Source of the DNA: an uncultured Roseivirga sp.
GTDB lineage: Bacteria > Bacteroidota > Bacteroidia > Cytophagales > Cyclobacteriaceae
Length of the DNA stretch: 64,000 nucleotides
Reading direction: 5' to 3'
Assembly: GCA_947493005.1 (NCBI GenBank)
Contig: CANLOY010000002.1
Location: forward strand, 810,072 to 874,071
The notes beneath the pieces are model-generated. The model did no database searches. It was given only the letters and a program-made list of their open reading frames with translations, and had not been told where the DNA came from. The position numbers and the translations under genes are program-made. Below are positions 36,813 to 46,646 of the stretch, piece after piece (the first letter of the stretch is position 1; each line of letters begins with the position of its first letter).

Positions 36813-39800
36813 TTAGTCAAATCGCTTCTTTAAAAGTCTCTTGACCCAGTTTTTTGGTCCATCAAGACCACGATCAAAACCAAGCTCAATAATAAAGTTA
36901 ACAGAAAATTCTCTTAATCTACGTGTCAATTCTAACTGCCTAACTTCCAACCTAATAATTTCCCCCGTCAAACTCTGAAGCCCTCTTTTGGTGATCCCTT
37001 TATGTTGCTTAATAAGACTTTGTCTCAATTGGAGCTTATGTGCTCTGCTCTTTAAAATTTTTCTTGCTCTTCTAAAAGACTCTCTACTTAATTCTTTCAC
37101 ACGATTAGTTAAAAAATCTTTACCAAAACCACCTAACTGTTTATCAATTATACCAATGGTCCCATCAAAAGCAATATCAACATAATCAATATTATCCCTT
37201 CTTCCAAAGCGCATTTCTAAAGCTTGGCTTGCTGCTCCTCCTGCAGCTCCTCCAATTGCGGCTCCCAAATACCCTAGTGCTTTAACTCCAAATTGCTTAA
37301 CCAAACCTGACCCTATACCTCCAGTAACAGATCCCAATGCCGCACCTACACCTACATGAGCAGCCAATTCCCAGCCTCTTGCTCCATTTCTATAGGCAGA
37401 TATTCCACTTGAAATACCACCAATCAAAGCTCCAATTAATCCAAATTCTCCATCCGGATCATATACATTTATTGGATTGTTACCCATTCCCAAGTAAGGA
37501 CTAAAGAATTGACTAGCCGGATCAACTATCATATACCTTCCAACAAACGGATCGTACATTCTAGCCTCAAAACTATTCCATCCTGTCTCTAAATCCCATT
37601 CTGCAAATTGCCCCTGATAACCAAAGCGGTAGTCTTTAGGGCTAATATTTGAAAAACTATTTTCTGTTATTTTACCTCCAAAAGGATAGTAGTCGGCTGT
37701 GCTCCTTGCTATTCCCTGAGCATGATCAATTTTTAGGTTGTCATAGAAAGCTGTTGCCTGTACAGTACTTTCATTAGAAGTATATATAAAAATATAACCA
37801 GGCTGATCTAAAACACCTGTACTAAGTGTCGTAGCCGGGCTAATACTTCCAGTAGATATTGCGCTAAATCCACCAGTGATGAAATTGAAATTAAGGTCTA
37901 GGAATATATAGTTTATATAAGCCTTAGCGGTGTTCGAACTTGTGTTGGCAAAAAGAGACAACACCGTATTGTTCGGTGCATTGGTTATCTGGTTCTGCAG
38001 CTCTCCAGCCATTGAACCACCAACAAAAGCAGAAAAAACGGAGGAGAGCAAACCACTCTGTGGAGTTTGTGTTCCGCTACCTACCGACATACCACCATCT
38101 ACATTGATAGAAACCTGATCACCTGGCATAACCAGCAACATCTTAGAAACACCTAATGTACTATTGGCACCTCCGTTTAATACTGCTTGTCCATTGGTGA
38201 TTGTGGCATTGTTTTGTTCAAAAATTTTAATTTCATCACCGGTCTGAGCATCCCATGAGGCATTTGCAAAGTATGCATCATAGTCTTCATTTTTTGTAGA
38301 AGCAACTGTCGCTCTTACGTTACCCAGATGGTCGGTTAACTCATAAAGTGTCTCGTCTTTTTCAGGGTAAAACACTCCTAACTTACCAGAGCCGTAAACT
38401 GGTATTTCTTTTAAGGTAGTTGACGTTGCATAAGTACCGTCCGTATTGGCATTATCATAAACCGCCATTAAAGAACCGTCAGGTCCATAGACGTACCATG
38501 TGATAAAATCTTCGCCATTACGGACAACTTTCTTTTGTTGCCTTAAACCTTGTGCGTTATAAGTAAACTCTACTTTAACATTTCCATTGGCATCTTTTAC
38601 CCTTGTTACTCTTTGTCTGACATCATATTCTAACTTCTGGACATTGCTTCCCTTTACTTCTTCAATTACCTTTCCTATGTTATCGTACTGATAACTAGAA
38701 TAGCTGCCTGTATTGAGTAGTTTATTTGTGTTGGAGATATAATTATAGGTAAGGTCATGAATGACATCTGATTTACCATAACGCTTAAGTTTCTGAACAT
38801 TTCCGTTCAGGTCATATTGCAAGTCTGATACTTTAAATGTATTGCCAGATGTGGTAAATGTTTTGGTTGTAAAATTGGAGGTTCCAAACTGTGCATCTAA
38901 CAATTGATAATCATCGTCATACTGAAATGCATAAGTACTCGGTAAAGCACTTTGATCATACATGGTCAATGGCGATTTCCAAACCATTGCTCTTACAATA
39001 CCACCGAACTGCTCTTTGTAAGCAGCCCCTACATTAATGCTCTGACTGTTGAGATTAGCATCCAATCGATCGCCTTCAAAATATTCCAAAGTCATTCCAA
39101 AAACATCTTCATGGATCCCATTGGTACCAAGAGCATCTCCCCCTGGGTCGTTGCTTCTTTGCGGATGATTAATTGATTTGAGCCAGCCTTGTGGTGTATA
39201 GCGGAAGTCAACTCCCTGAAGGTTATCAGCCAATTCCAAACGCTTCAGCTTGCCATCAAAGAAATAATGATACTCGGCATGTTCTATCCAATTTCCTCCA
39301 TTGTAGCTTGTTTCTACTTTTGAAAGTCTCTGGTCAACATTATACGTTAGTCGGTAATCGAATGTCTTTTCGGGAGTACTGGCATTTTCATCATACACTC
39401 TAAAAGAGATGTTTGTTACGTTCCCATTAAAATCATACGTATTTTCAGTTAAAAATACTTTACCTAACCCAGTAGGCTTTTCAGCCATCCAAAGCACGTT
39501 CCCTTCATCATCGTATGAATACCATGATTTTCCAAAGTCATTGTATGTATGTGATAACGCTCCTCTTAGGAACCTTTGTTTATAAGTAGCACCAAGGCCT
39601 GTTTCAGAAGAAAAGCTTGCATGAGGCACATCATAAAAGGTGTGTATCTGATTCGATTTTGCTCCCGAACCCCCTGCATTATCAAGGTCTTCTACTATAC
39701 TGTTAAGGTCTGTCAGGAAATTTAATCCTCCTGAACTAAGTGTGAATTCTCCAGATTCAACAGGTCTTCCAATCTCATCATAGTTTGTATAAGAGTAGCG

Positions 39801-41033
39801 TTCAGGAGTGGCTGAACGTTGCAACTCATTTTGAGAAAACCTGATAGTACCATCATTTGTGTAAATGAACTGAGTTGTTCCCTTTTCGGTCTGCGTACTT
39901 TCTTGTAAAAACCCACGAGCATTATACTGGTATGTTGTTTTATCAATATTTGAATAGTCAACTCCTTGCCTCCATTGTGAAACTCCATTTGGGGAAATTT
40001 CGGCAACTAGTTTAGCATTGTCATCATAGATATTATATGACCAATTGACCAAATTGCTTCCCTCTTTTCTGGCTACTGCCAGTACATTTCCTGATAAATC
40101 TGAATAGGTGTGAGTTTCTACTCCATTTGCATCAATCGTGATATTCTTTGTCCCTTGATCCTTCATTGAAATGTATTCCGAAGCATTAACAAAGGATATT
40201 TCAAAATCACCTCCATTGGTATCAAAACCCGGGTCCAGTGTAGCCGTACTACCAGCAAGCAATTCAAAAGATTGGTTTACATAACTACTGACATCAACAG
40301 GAAAAGAAATATTTCCTATGAACAAGCTGGAAGGGGCACTTTCGGCAACAACCTCATCCATACCTATTATCAAATGCCTTAAATCAAGGTATTCCTGTAA
40401 CTCCTGATCAATTTTTAAGAGAGAAGTAGTGATCTCCTTTTGAGACCCCATTTTCAAAAACTCACCTGGCTGAGCTGTTTTATCAATTTCGGCCGTTCCA
40501 TCATTTTTGAATAATACCGTAGAATAAGGAAAACTAGTTTTGGCGAAACCATTTTCCGAACTACTAACCCCATAAAAATGTCCTAGTGTCCCTAAATTAG
40601 TCCCTAATGGTTTAGGGTTATTTCTTCCTCCCAGAGTAGTCGTATTGTCATATAGAGGATTGTCGAAATCTAAATAAGTATAAGCCGCTCCACTTTGGTT
40701 TTGGATAAAATTGGGGATATAGGAAAAGCTAGTACCCGAAACAGTAGCGTTTAAAGCCCTGAAGGACTCTCTTCCATATCTATCCAACAAGTTCTGATTT
40801 ACAATTCTAGAATTAGAACCTATGTATAAATCCTGAACCTGAACAACTCTTCCTAGTTGATTAACATAGGAGTGTGTCTCAGAAATAATGTTTCCGTTTT
40901 GATCAAACGCTTTCTGAACAAGTTCGTTGTTCTGCTGTGCAAAAATGGAAGTGGAAACAAAGAGACCTATAAGAACGAATAGAGACCTTAATTTCATGAT
41001 GTTTATTTTACTGGTTTTGTTCATGGCCGTCAT
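36813..41033 (-). CDS. Rhs-repeat protein with C-terminal candidate toxin tail
   Basis: The 1406-residue protein has a signal peptide ending near SIFAQ. Starts at 41033, 41024 or 40997 (MKLRSLFVL) are all possible; the first lies five bases after the upstream stop. The N-terminal part resembles the DUF6443 start of Bacteroidota Rhs proteins (GRVVQVQDLYIG). Many YD repeats follow (patterns such as YDLNGNVQKLKRYG and YDVRQRVTRVKD), then the Rhs core RFGYQGQFAEWDLETGWN and the boundary NNPINVYDPDG at about residue 1195. The last 211 residues differ: a Gly-rich hydrophobic stretch (about 83 residues), then about 128 very basic, helical residues. The enzyme activity of this tail is not recognised. 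Confidence 0.85.
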   Translation of the reverse strand: MTAMNKTSKINIMKLRSLFVLIGLFVSTSIFAQQNNELVQKAFDQNGNIISETHSYVNQLGRVVQVQDLYIGSNSRIVNQNLLDRYGRESFRALNATVSGTSFSYIPNFIQNQSGAAYTYLDFDNPLYDNTTTLGGRNNPKPLGTNLGTLGHFYGVSSSENGFAKTSFPYSTVLFKNDGTAEIDKTAQPGEFLKMGSQKEITTSLLKIDQELQEYLDLRHLIIGMDEVVAESAPSSLFIGNISFPVDVSSYVNQSFELLAGSTATLDPGFDTNGGDFEISFVNASEYISMKDQGTKNITIDANGVETHTYSDLSGNVLAVARKEGSNLVNWSYNIYDDNAKLVAEISPNGVSQWRQGVDYSNIDKTTYQYNARGFLQESTQTEKGTTQFIYTNDGTIRFSQNELQRSATPERYSYTNYDEIGRPVESGEFTLSSGGLNFLTDLNSIVEDLDNAGGSGAKSNQIHTFYDVPHASFSSETGLGATYKQRFLRGALSHTYNDFGKSWYSYDDEGNVLWMAEKPTGLGKVFLTENTYDFNGNVTNISFRVYDENASTPEKTFDYRLTYNVDQRLSKVETSYNGGNWIEHAEYHYFFDGKLKRLELADNLQGVDFRYTPQGWLKSINHPQRSNDPGGDALGTNGIHEDVFGMTLEYFEGDRLDANLNSQSINVGAAYKEQFGGIVRAMVWKSPLTMYDQSALPSTYAFQYDDDYQLLDAQFGTSNFTTKTFTTSGNTFKVSDLQYDLNGNVQKLKRYGKSDVIHDLTYNYISNTNKLLNTGSYSSYQYDNIGKVIEEVKGSNVQKLEYDVRQRVTRVKDANGNVKVEFTYNAQGLRQQKKVVRNGEDFITWYVYGPDGSLMAVYDNANTDGTYATSTTLKEIPVYGSGKLGVFYPEKDETLYELTDHLGNVRATVASTKNEDYDAYFANASWDAQTGDEIKIFEQNNATITNGQAVLNGGANSTLGVSKMLLVMPGDQVSINVDGGMSVGSGTQTPQSGLLSSVFSAFVGGSMAGELQNQITNAPNNTVLSLFANTSSNTAKAYINYIFLDLNFNFITGGFSAISTGSISPATTLSTGVLDQPGYIFIYTSNESTVQATAFYDNLKIDHAQGIARSTADYYPFGGKITENSFSNISPKDYRFGYQGQFAEWDLETGWNSFEARMYDPFVGRYMIVDPASQFFSPYLGMGNNPINVYDPDGEFGLIGALIGGISSGISAYRNGARGWELAAHVGVGAALGSVTGGIGSGLVKQFGVKALGYLGAAIGGAAGGAASQALEMRFGRRDNIDYVDIAFDGTIGIIDKQLGGFGKDFLTNRVKELSRESFRRARKILKSRAHKLQLRQSLIKQHKGITKRGLQSLTGEIIRLEVRQLELTRRLREFSVNFIIELGFDRGLDGPKNWVKRLLKKRFD
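36816..37448 (-). other. Candidate polymorphic toxin tail of the Rhs protein
   Basis: This stretch codes for the 211 residues after the DPDG boundary of the Rhs core. The first part repeats short glycine-rich hydrophobic motifs (GALIGGISSGISA, GAALGSVTGGIGSG, GAAIGGAAGG), as in glycine-zipper or membrane-entry linkers. The second part, from RRDNIDY onward, is rich in Arg, Lys and Leu and predicted helical by eye. No known nuclease, deaminase or ADP-ribosyltransferase motif is visible. Confidence 0.5.
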
Positions 41034-41038
41034 AGATT

Positions 41039-44000
41039 CTAGTTAACAGATTTTTTATAAATCATTGACTGCTCACTTAGCTTCACTTTTCCATAGCCAA
41101 TCTTTTCTTTGTGAATAGTTTTGAGCCTACCCGCCAAATCATACTCATATTCGGTAAACAGGTTGTTTACATTTATAATGTGAGTCACTTCACCCCAATC
41201 GTTGTATACATAGCTAGTCATTTCAGCCCGCAATGGATGAAACCTAAAATCATCTACATAACTAATCCCAATAGCTATTCCTGATACTTTAAGTTCTAGT
41301 GTGATATTATTGTAGCTATTAGGCAAATCAAGTATATCAAGGTTAAGCAGATACCAATCTCCTGCCCTCATATCTTCTTCCATATTAACAGACCCTACAA
41401 GATTACCGTCAATTGAATAACTCAGCGTAGCATTATGGTAGATACTCTCAGCCCCGTTAACCTCAGTTTTACTTGGTTTCACCCAAATACTTGCTCTATA
41501 ATCATCTGACACCAGATAATCATCTCCAGAAGCACTCTCTCTGAGCAATGTTTTTGAAAAAATAACAGCTTCACTTGACCCTACAGAAATCCCTCCGGAT
41601 AAGCTTTTAGTTCCTGTATGTGCCTCAGTTGCATTTGCCGTTGGCTCATATTCAAAACCATCAAAGAACATTTCATTATAGCGGGCATTAGAGCTTGTAG
41701 CCAATACAAACCTCTCATTCGGACCAAGTTTGGTACTCGCATATTGACCATTCATATCTCTGACTTCCAGAGGTTTTGAATCTTTATTGAACAAAGTTAA
41801 TTCAGCTCCTAGTTGCCAACCCGAAGCAATAGACAAGCCATCCCAAGAACTAAACTCTGTAAAATCATTACTATTAAATGGATAAAGCCCATCTTTCCTC
41901 AGGCCAACTCCTGGTTTACCTATCCAGTTAAATGCTTTATATTCTCTCCAGATATTGGCGTTCTGTACATTTTCATAGCCCAAGGCTGGAATATTGTTAT
42001 CCCAAAGGGATACACTAGCGCCTGCTACTGCTACTTTGTTAAGGTTTTCATCAACCTTATATGTATAGCTCCCCGATTCTTGAATCAACATATGCTTGTT
42101 GCTTCCATTCACCGTTTTCAAGCCCATTCCAGGATAGTGTTTATATGCCAATTCTTTTTGACTCAAATACCTGTTTCCATAACTATCATGGCTTAAAGTC
42201 TTAACAGGAACACCTGTATAAAAATCAAATTCTTTTATCGAACTAGTTACTACGGCACCTGTCTTAAAATTCGTGGTTGTACTCCCAATGTTGACAACTG
42301 GAAACTCTTCCTTCTTACTAAAAATATATTTATCAACTCCATCAACGTTCTTCTTCTCATTGAACATTTCAGAGATGACTCCTTGGTGATTTAGACCAGC
42401 AATTTCGGAATCATAGGTGTTTAAGTTTTGATTCAAGAAATGATTCTCCTTAACCATTAATACATTACCCTGAGGGTCTAACTCTTCAAGCTTCAATAAA
42501 CTGCCCACAAAAGATTTGTAGTCTTTAACGTGAAAAGGCGTAACACTTGAGGCTTGAACATTCATATCCGTTACTTTCACAAACTCCTCCTCAAATGGTT
42601 GAAAGGTATAGACTTTGCTCCCTGGTTTCTGCCTTAAAGTTCCATCACCAGCGTCATAAAAACTCTTTACAGTCACGTTTTCATATATTGTACCAGGAGA
42701 TGGAATAAATGGAGACAAGCCCATTAGCTTAGGTAAATAATCTATAGCAGCGGACAGTAAATCATCTTGTTGCTGCTGAGGGTAAAAGCTAACAGAATAA
42801 TCATCAGCTATCTCTGCCGCATCGGGAACATAAGCTGTAACACCAGAAGTTATACTTGTTCCTGGTTTGGTATATTCCATTCTCGTAACAGACTTCTCCC
42901 CAGTAGCTAAATCTTTTACTTCTAACTCTTTGACTCTTATTCTCCCTCCTAGCCTTGGAATTTTCTTTTGAAACTTAACAACTCCGTCCAGACCTTTATG
43001 TTCGGTTTCATCAGCACTGTTGGGCAGGTCAGAATCATGATAGAAAAAGTCATGATGTAAACCTGCATTTACAAATTCTATATAGTCACCTCCTATAGCT
43101 GTGATTAACGCGTTGTTGGCACTTTTAGTAAAGAAGCTATTCGTTGTACTTACATTACCAAACCCATTATCAATGGTTTCTATTTCTTCAGAAATTGCCG
43201 TCAGATCAAACAAGTCTCCTACCTGAAGAACAGATAGATCAATAGCATCTGTTGTGAACTCCAAGCGTATGGTATTGTTGCCTTGATCTAAAAATTTAAA
43301 AACATGTAATTTAGATAAATCTCCTATAACGCTTTCTGAATATGAATCAGCTTCATAGACTATAGAAATATCCGAACCTAAACTAGTATTTACTTTCTTT
43401 AGTGACCAAGCATTCACATTGGAAGCTGACTCTGCACTAACACCTTGTCCAACTTTTCTTTTACTGGTAACTTTATTTCCATGACGATACATACCCCATA
43501 TATCATGCTTATCCTTATCATAATTCTGATTATTCCAATATTCAAAGTCGATTGGCGGCATTACTTTAGCTCCCCCTTTACCCAGAAACTGAACTTTATT
43601 CAATGTTAATCTTCCATTATTTTGAGAGTAAACAACAGAAGCTGGATTTTGTCCCGGAGGAGTATTATACTGATAAAAACTATGATCAGGCCCAGAATTT
43701 GGCATACCTTGAGAAAGCGAATAATCATGAGAAAAATCCACCACTCTTATCGCATCATCAATAAAATTCGATGTTAGAGTAACATCTAAGTTGTCAATCA
43801 CATTATCCTTAAAATGATTACTTAAAGCCAACCAGTCCTGATAATAATTAGTGCTACAATCATTGGCGTTGACACTACAATTTGAGTTGTTACTTTTTTG
43901 CCTTAAAGAGCTAACACTTTCAGGTAATTTGTTATTATCAAACAACAGAATTCTGTCCAGTTTAAGTGTGCTGACAGATCGATTCCAATAAGTTCTTTCA

Positions 44001-46018
44001 TTCCAAGCTTCAGAATTCCAATTTGTCCATGCATCGTTGTCAATGGCATAAGTATGATTTGTAGCAGCACCGTATACTCCATCTCTAACATCAGCCACCC
44101 CTCTGGCATCCAATCTTGCAGATTTCACAAAAACAGCCGTATGAGTTCTTGTACTAATGGCATCCAAATAATAAAGCTGCTTTTTTCCGTAAGAGAATTT
44201 CTCAATATTCTTTGTAAGCCCAAGGTCAACCCCTGTACCTGGTGTTCTCCATTGGTATGAATCATGCCATTTTCCATAGTCAAACTTCACCCAGTACCCC
44301 CAATCACCATCATTAACTTGTCCATCATTATTGGCATCATAATAATCCGGCCCTGTCATGCCAGTCAGGAGCCAAGTATATGCATATGGAGAGCTATTAT
44401 ATGTTTGTGTATATATCTCTTTATTTACATCGTCAGTAATTCTCTCATTTTTTGATTGTTCCCCATACGCATAAACAGGCTGAGCATAATGATAGCTAAC
44501 ACCCGAGGCATTTGTCACTCTGAAAGCGCCTATTTGATGTGAGATATCCTCACCCTCAAAACTGACCTGGTGGTTCTGATAAGCATTAGGAGTAATCAAA
44601 CCTTTACTTTTTGCACCTCCATTTTGCACTTCAATATTCGAGAACCATTCTACATGTTTACTCCCCGTCAAGTGATTCTCAATACTGTTATAACCATGCT
44701 GATCCGTAACAAATGAATCATTAGAAAAACTTACAACCCCTGAGTTTATATTCAATTGACTCGCATCATTAGCTTTATACTTATTAGAAAAATCACCCGA
44801 GTATCTAAAGTTAACTTTCTTATTAGTATCTGTTATTTTACTATAGTTCACATAGGGGCCTGAAGCACGAGCTTGTCTATATAAACTCAAGTTTTGTAAA
44901 ATGTAAGGCTGGATACTACCGGTAACTCCCTGCCCTGTAACTTGATAGGCGTCATAGGATGGAAAACTACCAATTTGTTCCTTTTCAGGGTCATTATCTT
45001 CTAAATCTAAATCCGAAGAGTTCCTGTCGGTTAAACTAAACGAATCGAACGAATGTGTTGTTGGGTGGACACCAGTAACCCAAGCTTCATTAGCTCTTAA
45101 TGCTCCTACAATATCCACATCTTGAGACTCGTCTGAATACCAACGTGTATAACTCTTAGATACATTAAAAAATTTACTATTAAAACTCTTACCAGAACTA
45201 GTAATTCTCCATATACCAGCCCTTGAATTTTCTTGATTGATGGTAATCGGTGAATCGATTGATTGAGCTGACGAAAATTGTCCTCCTGAAGATATTGTTC
45301 CTCCAACACTATACCCACCACCAATACCAACACTGCCAGATAATGAGGTAGAGTTTCTAAAGTTACTACTTATGGACATAGAAACATCTGCTGAGGTAAC
45401 AGCCCAATTAGGATCAAAGTATTCACCACTTGTGTTACCACCTGCTCTACTCGCACCCAAGGAAGCTCCACTTAACGAATTAACTCCTAACTTTAGATCA
45501 ACACCTTTAATACTACCTATTGAAACATTAAAACCAACCCCTAGTCCTTTTTCAGAATCGCTTGAAACAGACAATTGGAGGCCATCTGTAATCCCAACGC
45601 CTATTGTTAACCTTTCACTTTCGTCTCCCGAATTATAGTCTCTTCTTCTTCTTCTTGCCTCAAACTGATCATCTGCATATCCTTTAACAGACCTGTTAAT
45701 AGCCCCAGGGTTTAAAGTCCAACCTAACCCCACCCAGGAGGCTTCTTGGTCATTATAGATTCCTGCATGATAAGCCAACGACAAAGGGTATCCTCCTTCT
45801 GGCCCCGGCACCTCTAGCAATGGTATATTGTAGGTAAAATCACCTGTTGCCAGGTTCACCATCTCAGTGGTATCTACTGGTTCAAAGCTGGTATACTCTG
45901 GCGCTGTAGGCCCTGCAGTTAAAGATGCATAAGCCACTAATGGTGTAAAAATATAGAACACCATGTTAAGCGTCAGAAAAATAGCTATTGTCCTAAGAAT
46001 GCGTGCGTTTCGTAGCAT
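41039..46018 (-). CDS. Large Rhs-like shell protein with SpvB/TcB-like character
   Basis: The 1659-residue secreted protein has a signal or anchor segment (about 10-32). It opens with VNLATGDFTYNIPLLEVPGPEGGYPLSLAYHAGI, shown here only as its familiar motif pieces NLATGDFTYNIPL and SLAYHAGI, followed by WVGLGWTLNPGAI; these mark the N-terminal part of long Rhs/YD proteins of Bacteroidota. A beta-sandwich-like region lies at about 1480-1600, and the C terminus has two YD repeats (YNDWGEVTHI and YDLAGRLKTI). It precedes the 1406-residue Rhs protein by five bases, a pairing like TcB and TcC of Tc toxins. Function as a shell is inferred. Confidence 0.78.
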   Translation of the reverse strand: MLRNARILRTIAIFLTLNMVFYIFTPLVAYASLTAGPTAPEYTSFEPVDTTEMVNLATGDFTYNIPLLEVPGPEGGYPLSLAYHAGIYNDQEASWVGLGWTLNPGAINRSVKGYADDQFEARRRRRDYNSGDESERLTIGVGITDGLQLSVSSDSEKGLGVGFNVSIGSIKGVDLKLGVNSLSGASLGASRAGGNTSGEYFDPNWAVTSADVSMSISSNFRNSTSLSGSVGIGGGYSVGGTISSGGQFSSAQSIDSPITINQENSRAGIWRITSSGKSFNSKFFNVSKSYTRWYSDESQDVDIVGALRANEAWVTGVHPTTHSFDSFSLTDRNSSDLDLEDNDPEKEQIGSFPSYDAYQVTGQGVTGSIQPYILQNLSLYRQARASGPYVNYSKITDTNKKVNFRYSGDFSNKYKANDASQLNINSGVVSFSNDSFVTDQHGYNSIENHLTGSKHVEWFSNIEVQNGGAKSKGLITPNAYQNHQVSFEGEDISHQIGAFRVTNASGVSYHYAQPVYAYGEQSKNERITDDVNKEIYTQTYNSSPYAYTWLLTGMTGPDYYDANNDGQVNDGDWGYWVKFDYGKWHDSYQWRTPGTGVDLGLTKNIEKFSYGKKQLYYLDAISTRTHTAVFVKSARLDARGVADVRDGVYGAATNHTYAIDNDAWTNWNSEAWNERTYWNRSVSTLKLDRILLFDNNKLPESVSSLRQKSNNSNCSVNANDCSTNYYQDWLALSNHFKDNVIDNLDVTLTSNFIDDAIRVVDFSHDYSLSQGMPNSGPDHSFYQYNTPPGQNPASVVYSQNNGRLTLNKVQFLGKGGAKVMPPIDFEYWNNQNYDKDKHDIWGMYRHGNKVTSKRKVGQGVSAESASNVNAWSLKKVNTSLGSDISIVYEADSYSESVIGDLSKLHVFKFLDQGNNTIRLEFTTDAIDLSVLQVGDLFDLTAISEEIETIDNGFGNVSTTNSFFTKSANNALITAIGGDYIEFVNAGLHHDFFYHDSDLPNSADETEHKGLDGVVKFQKKIPRLGGRIRVKELEVKDLATGEKSVTRMEYTKPGTSITSGVTAYVPDAAEIADDYSVSFYPQQQQDDLLSAAIDYLPKLMGLSPFIPSPGTIYENVTVKSFYDAGDGTLRQKPGSKVYTFQPFEEEFVKVTDMNVQASSVTPFHVKDYKSFVGSLLKLEELDPQGNVLMVKENHFLNQNLNTYDSEIAGLNHQGVISEMFNEKKNVDGVDKYIFSKKEEFPVVNIGSTTTNFKTGAVVTSSIKEFDFYTGVPVKTLSHDSYGNRYLSQKELAYKHYPGMGLKTVNGSNKHMLIQESGSYTYKVDENLNKVAVAGASVSLWDNNIPALGYENVQNANIWREYKAFNWIGKPGVGLRKDGLYPFNSNDFTEFSSWDGLSIASGWQLGAELTLFNKDSKPLEVRDMNGQYASTKLGPNERFVLATSSNARYNEMFFDGFEYEPTANATEAHTGTKSLSGGISVGSSEAVIFSKTLLRESASGDDYLVSDDYRASIWVKPSKTEVNGAESIYHNATLSYSIDGNLVGSVNMEEDMRAGDWYLLNLDILDLPNSYNNITLELKVSGIAIGISYVDDFRFHPLRAEMTSYVYNDWGEVTHIINVNNLFTEYEYDLAGRLKTIHKEKIGYGKVKLSEQSMIYKKSVN

Positions 46019-46025
46019 ATCTGTC

Positions 46026-46646
46026 TCAGTTATTAAAATTCAAATTCTTAAAATCTATACTTGGCGCTTTGAGTAAATCCTTACTTTTGAAGCGGTAGTT
46101 TGTACGACCTACATTGAGGCCTAAGTCCTTCATATTCACCTGAACCCAGTCAGATTCCTGAAGTCTTTCTCTATTAAATGCCAGCATTACAGAAGTGGCT
46201 TCTGACATACCATACAATCTTGAGTAATGTGCATCTGCTAGGGGAACTGTATCTTGTTCGGAAGTCACCATCTCTACAAAATCCCCCATTCTAAACGAGA
46301 GGTTCTGTAGTAACTCACTAAATTTCCCATAACCATCAGAAGCATATAAGGCGTCTTTCTTTTCTTTTGATATTTTCAGAATAAAATAGAGGTAGTCATC
46401 ATATTTGTTTCTGAACAAGTCTAGTAAAGAATCTGTTGGTGTCTCTTTTCTAAGTTCTTGAGCAACCCAAAGGTCTGTAGGCCTATTATATAAAGTAAAG
46501 TGATATCCTTTTCTCTCTTGTTTGTTTAGTAGTCCATTATCAATATTCTGCACATAAGCGTTAAGCTCTTCTACATTATATTGCTTGTTTCCACAAGCCA
46601 GCAGAAACAAGAAAAGACTACCAATAAAGAGTTTCTTATTGCCCAA
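46026..46646 (-). CDS. Lipoprotein of the Rhs operon
   Basis: The 206-residue product has a lipoprotein signal with lipobox FLLACG. The mature domain is mixed helix and strand and contains the segments YHFTLYNRPTDLWVAQEL and YLYFILKISKEKKDALY. No family was recognised. It starts 11 bases inside the upstream OmpH-like gene and ends seven bases before the large Rhs-like gene, so it is surely part of that operon. It may be a docking or assembly factor at the outer membrane. Confidence 0.7.
   Translation of the reverse strand: MGNKKLFIGSLFLFLLACGNKQYNVEELNAYVQNIDNGLLNKQERKGYHFTLYNRPTDLWVAQELRKETPTDSLLDLFRNKYDDYLYFILKISKEKKDALYASDGYGKFSELLQNLSFRMGDFVEMVTSEQDTVPLADAHYSRLYGMSEATSVMLAFNRERLQESDWVQVNMKDLGLNVGRTNYRFKSKDLLKAPSIDFKNLNFNN

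Noticed and set aside
41813..42196. A 127-codon open frame on the plus strand inside the large Rhs-like gene
   Set aside because: It is antisense to a long, clearly coding gene and has no recognised motif; it is a shadow of that gene.
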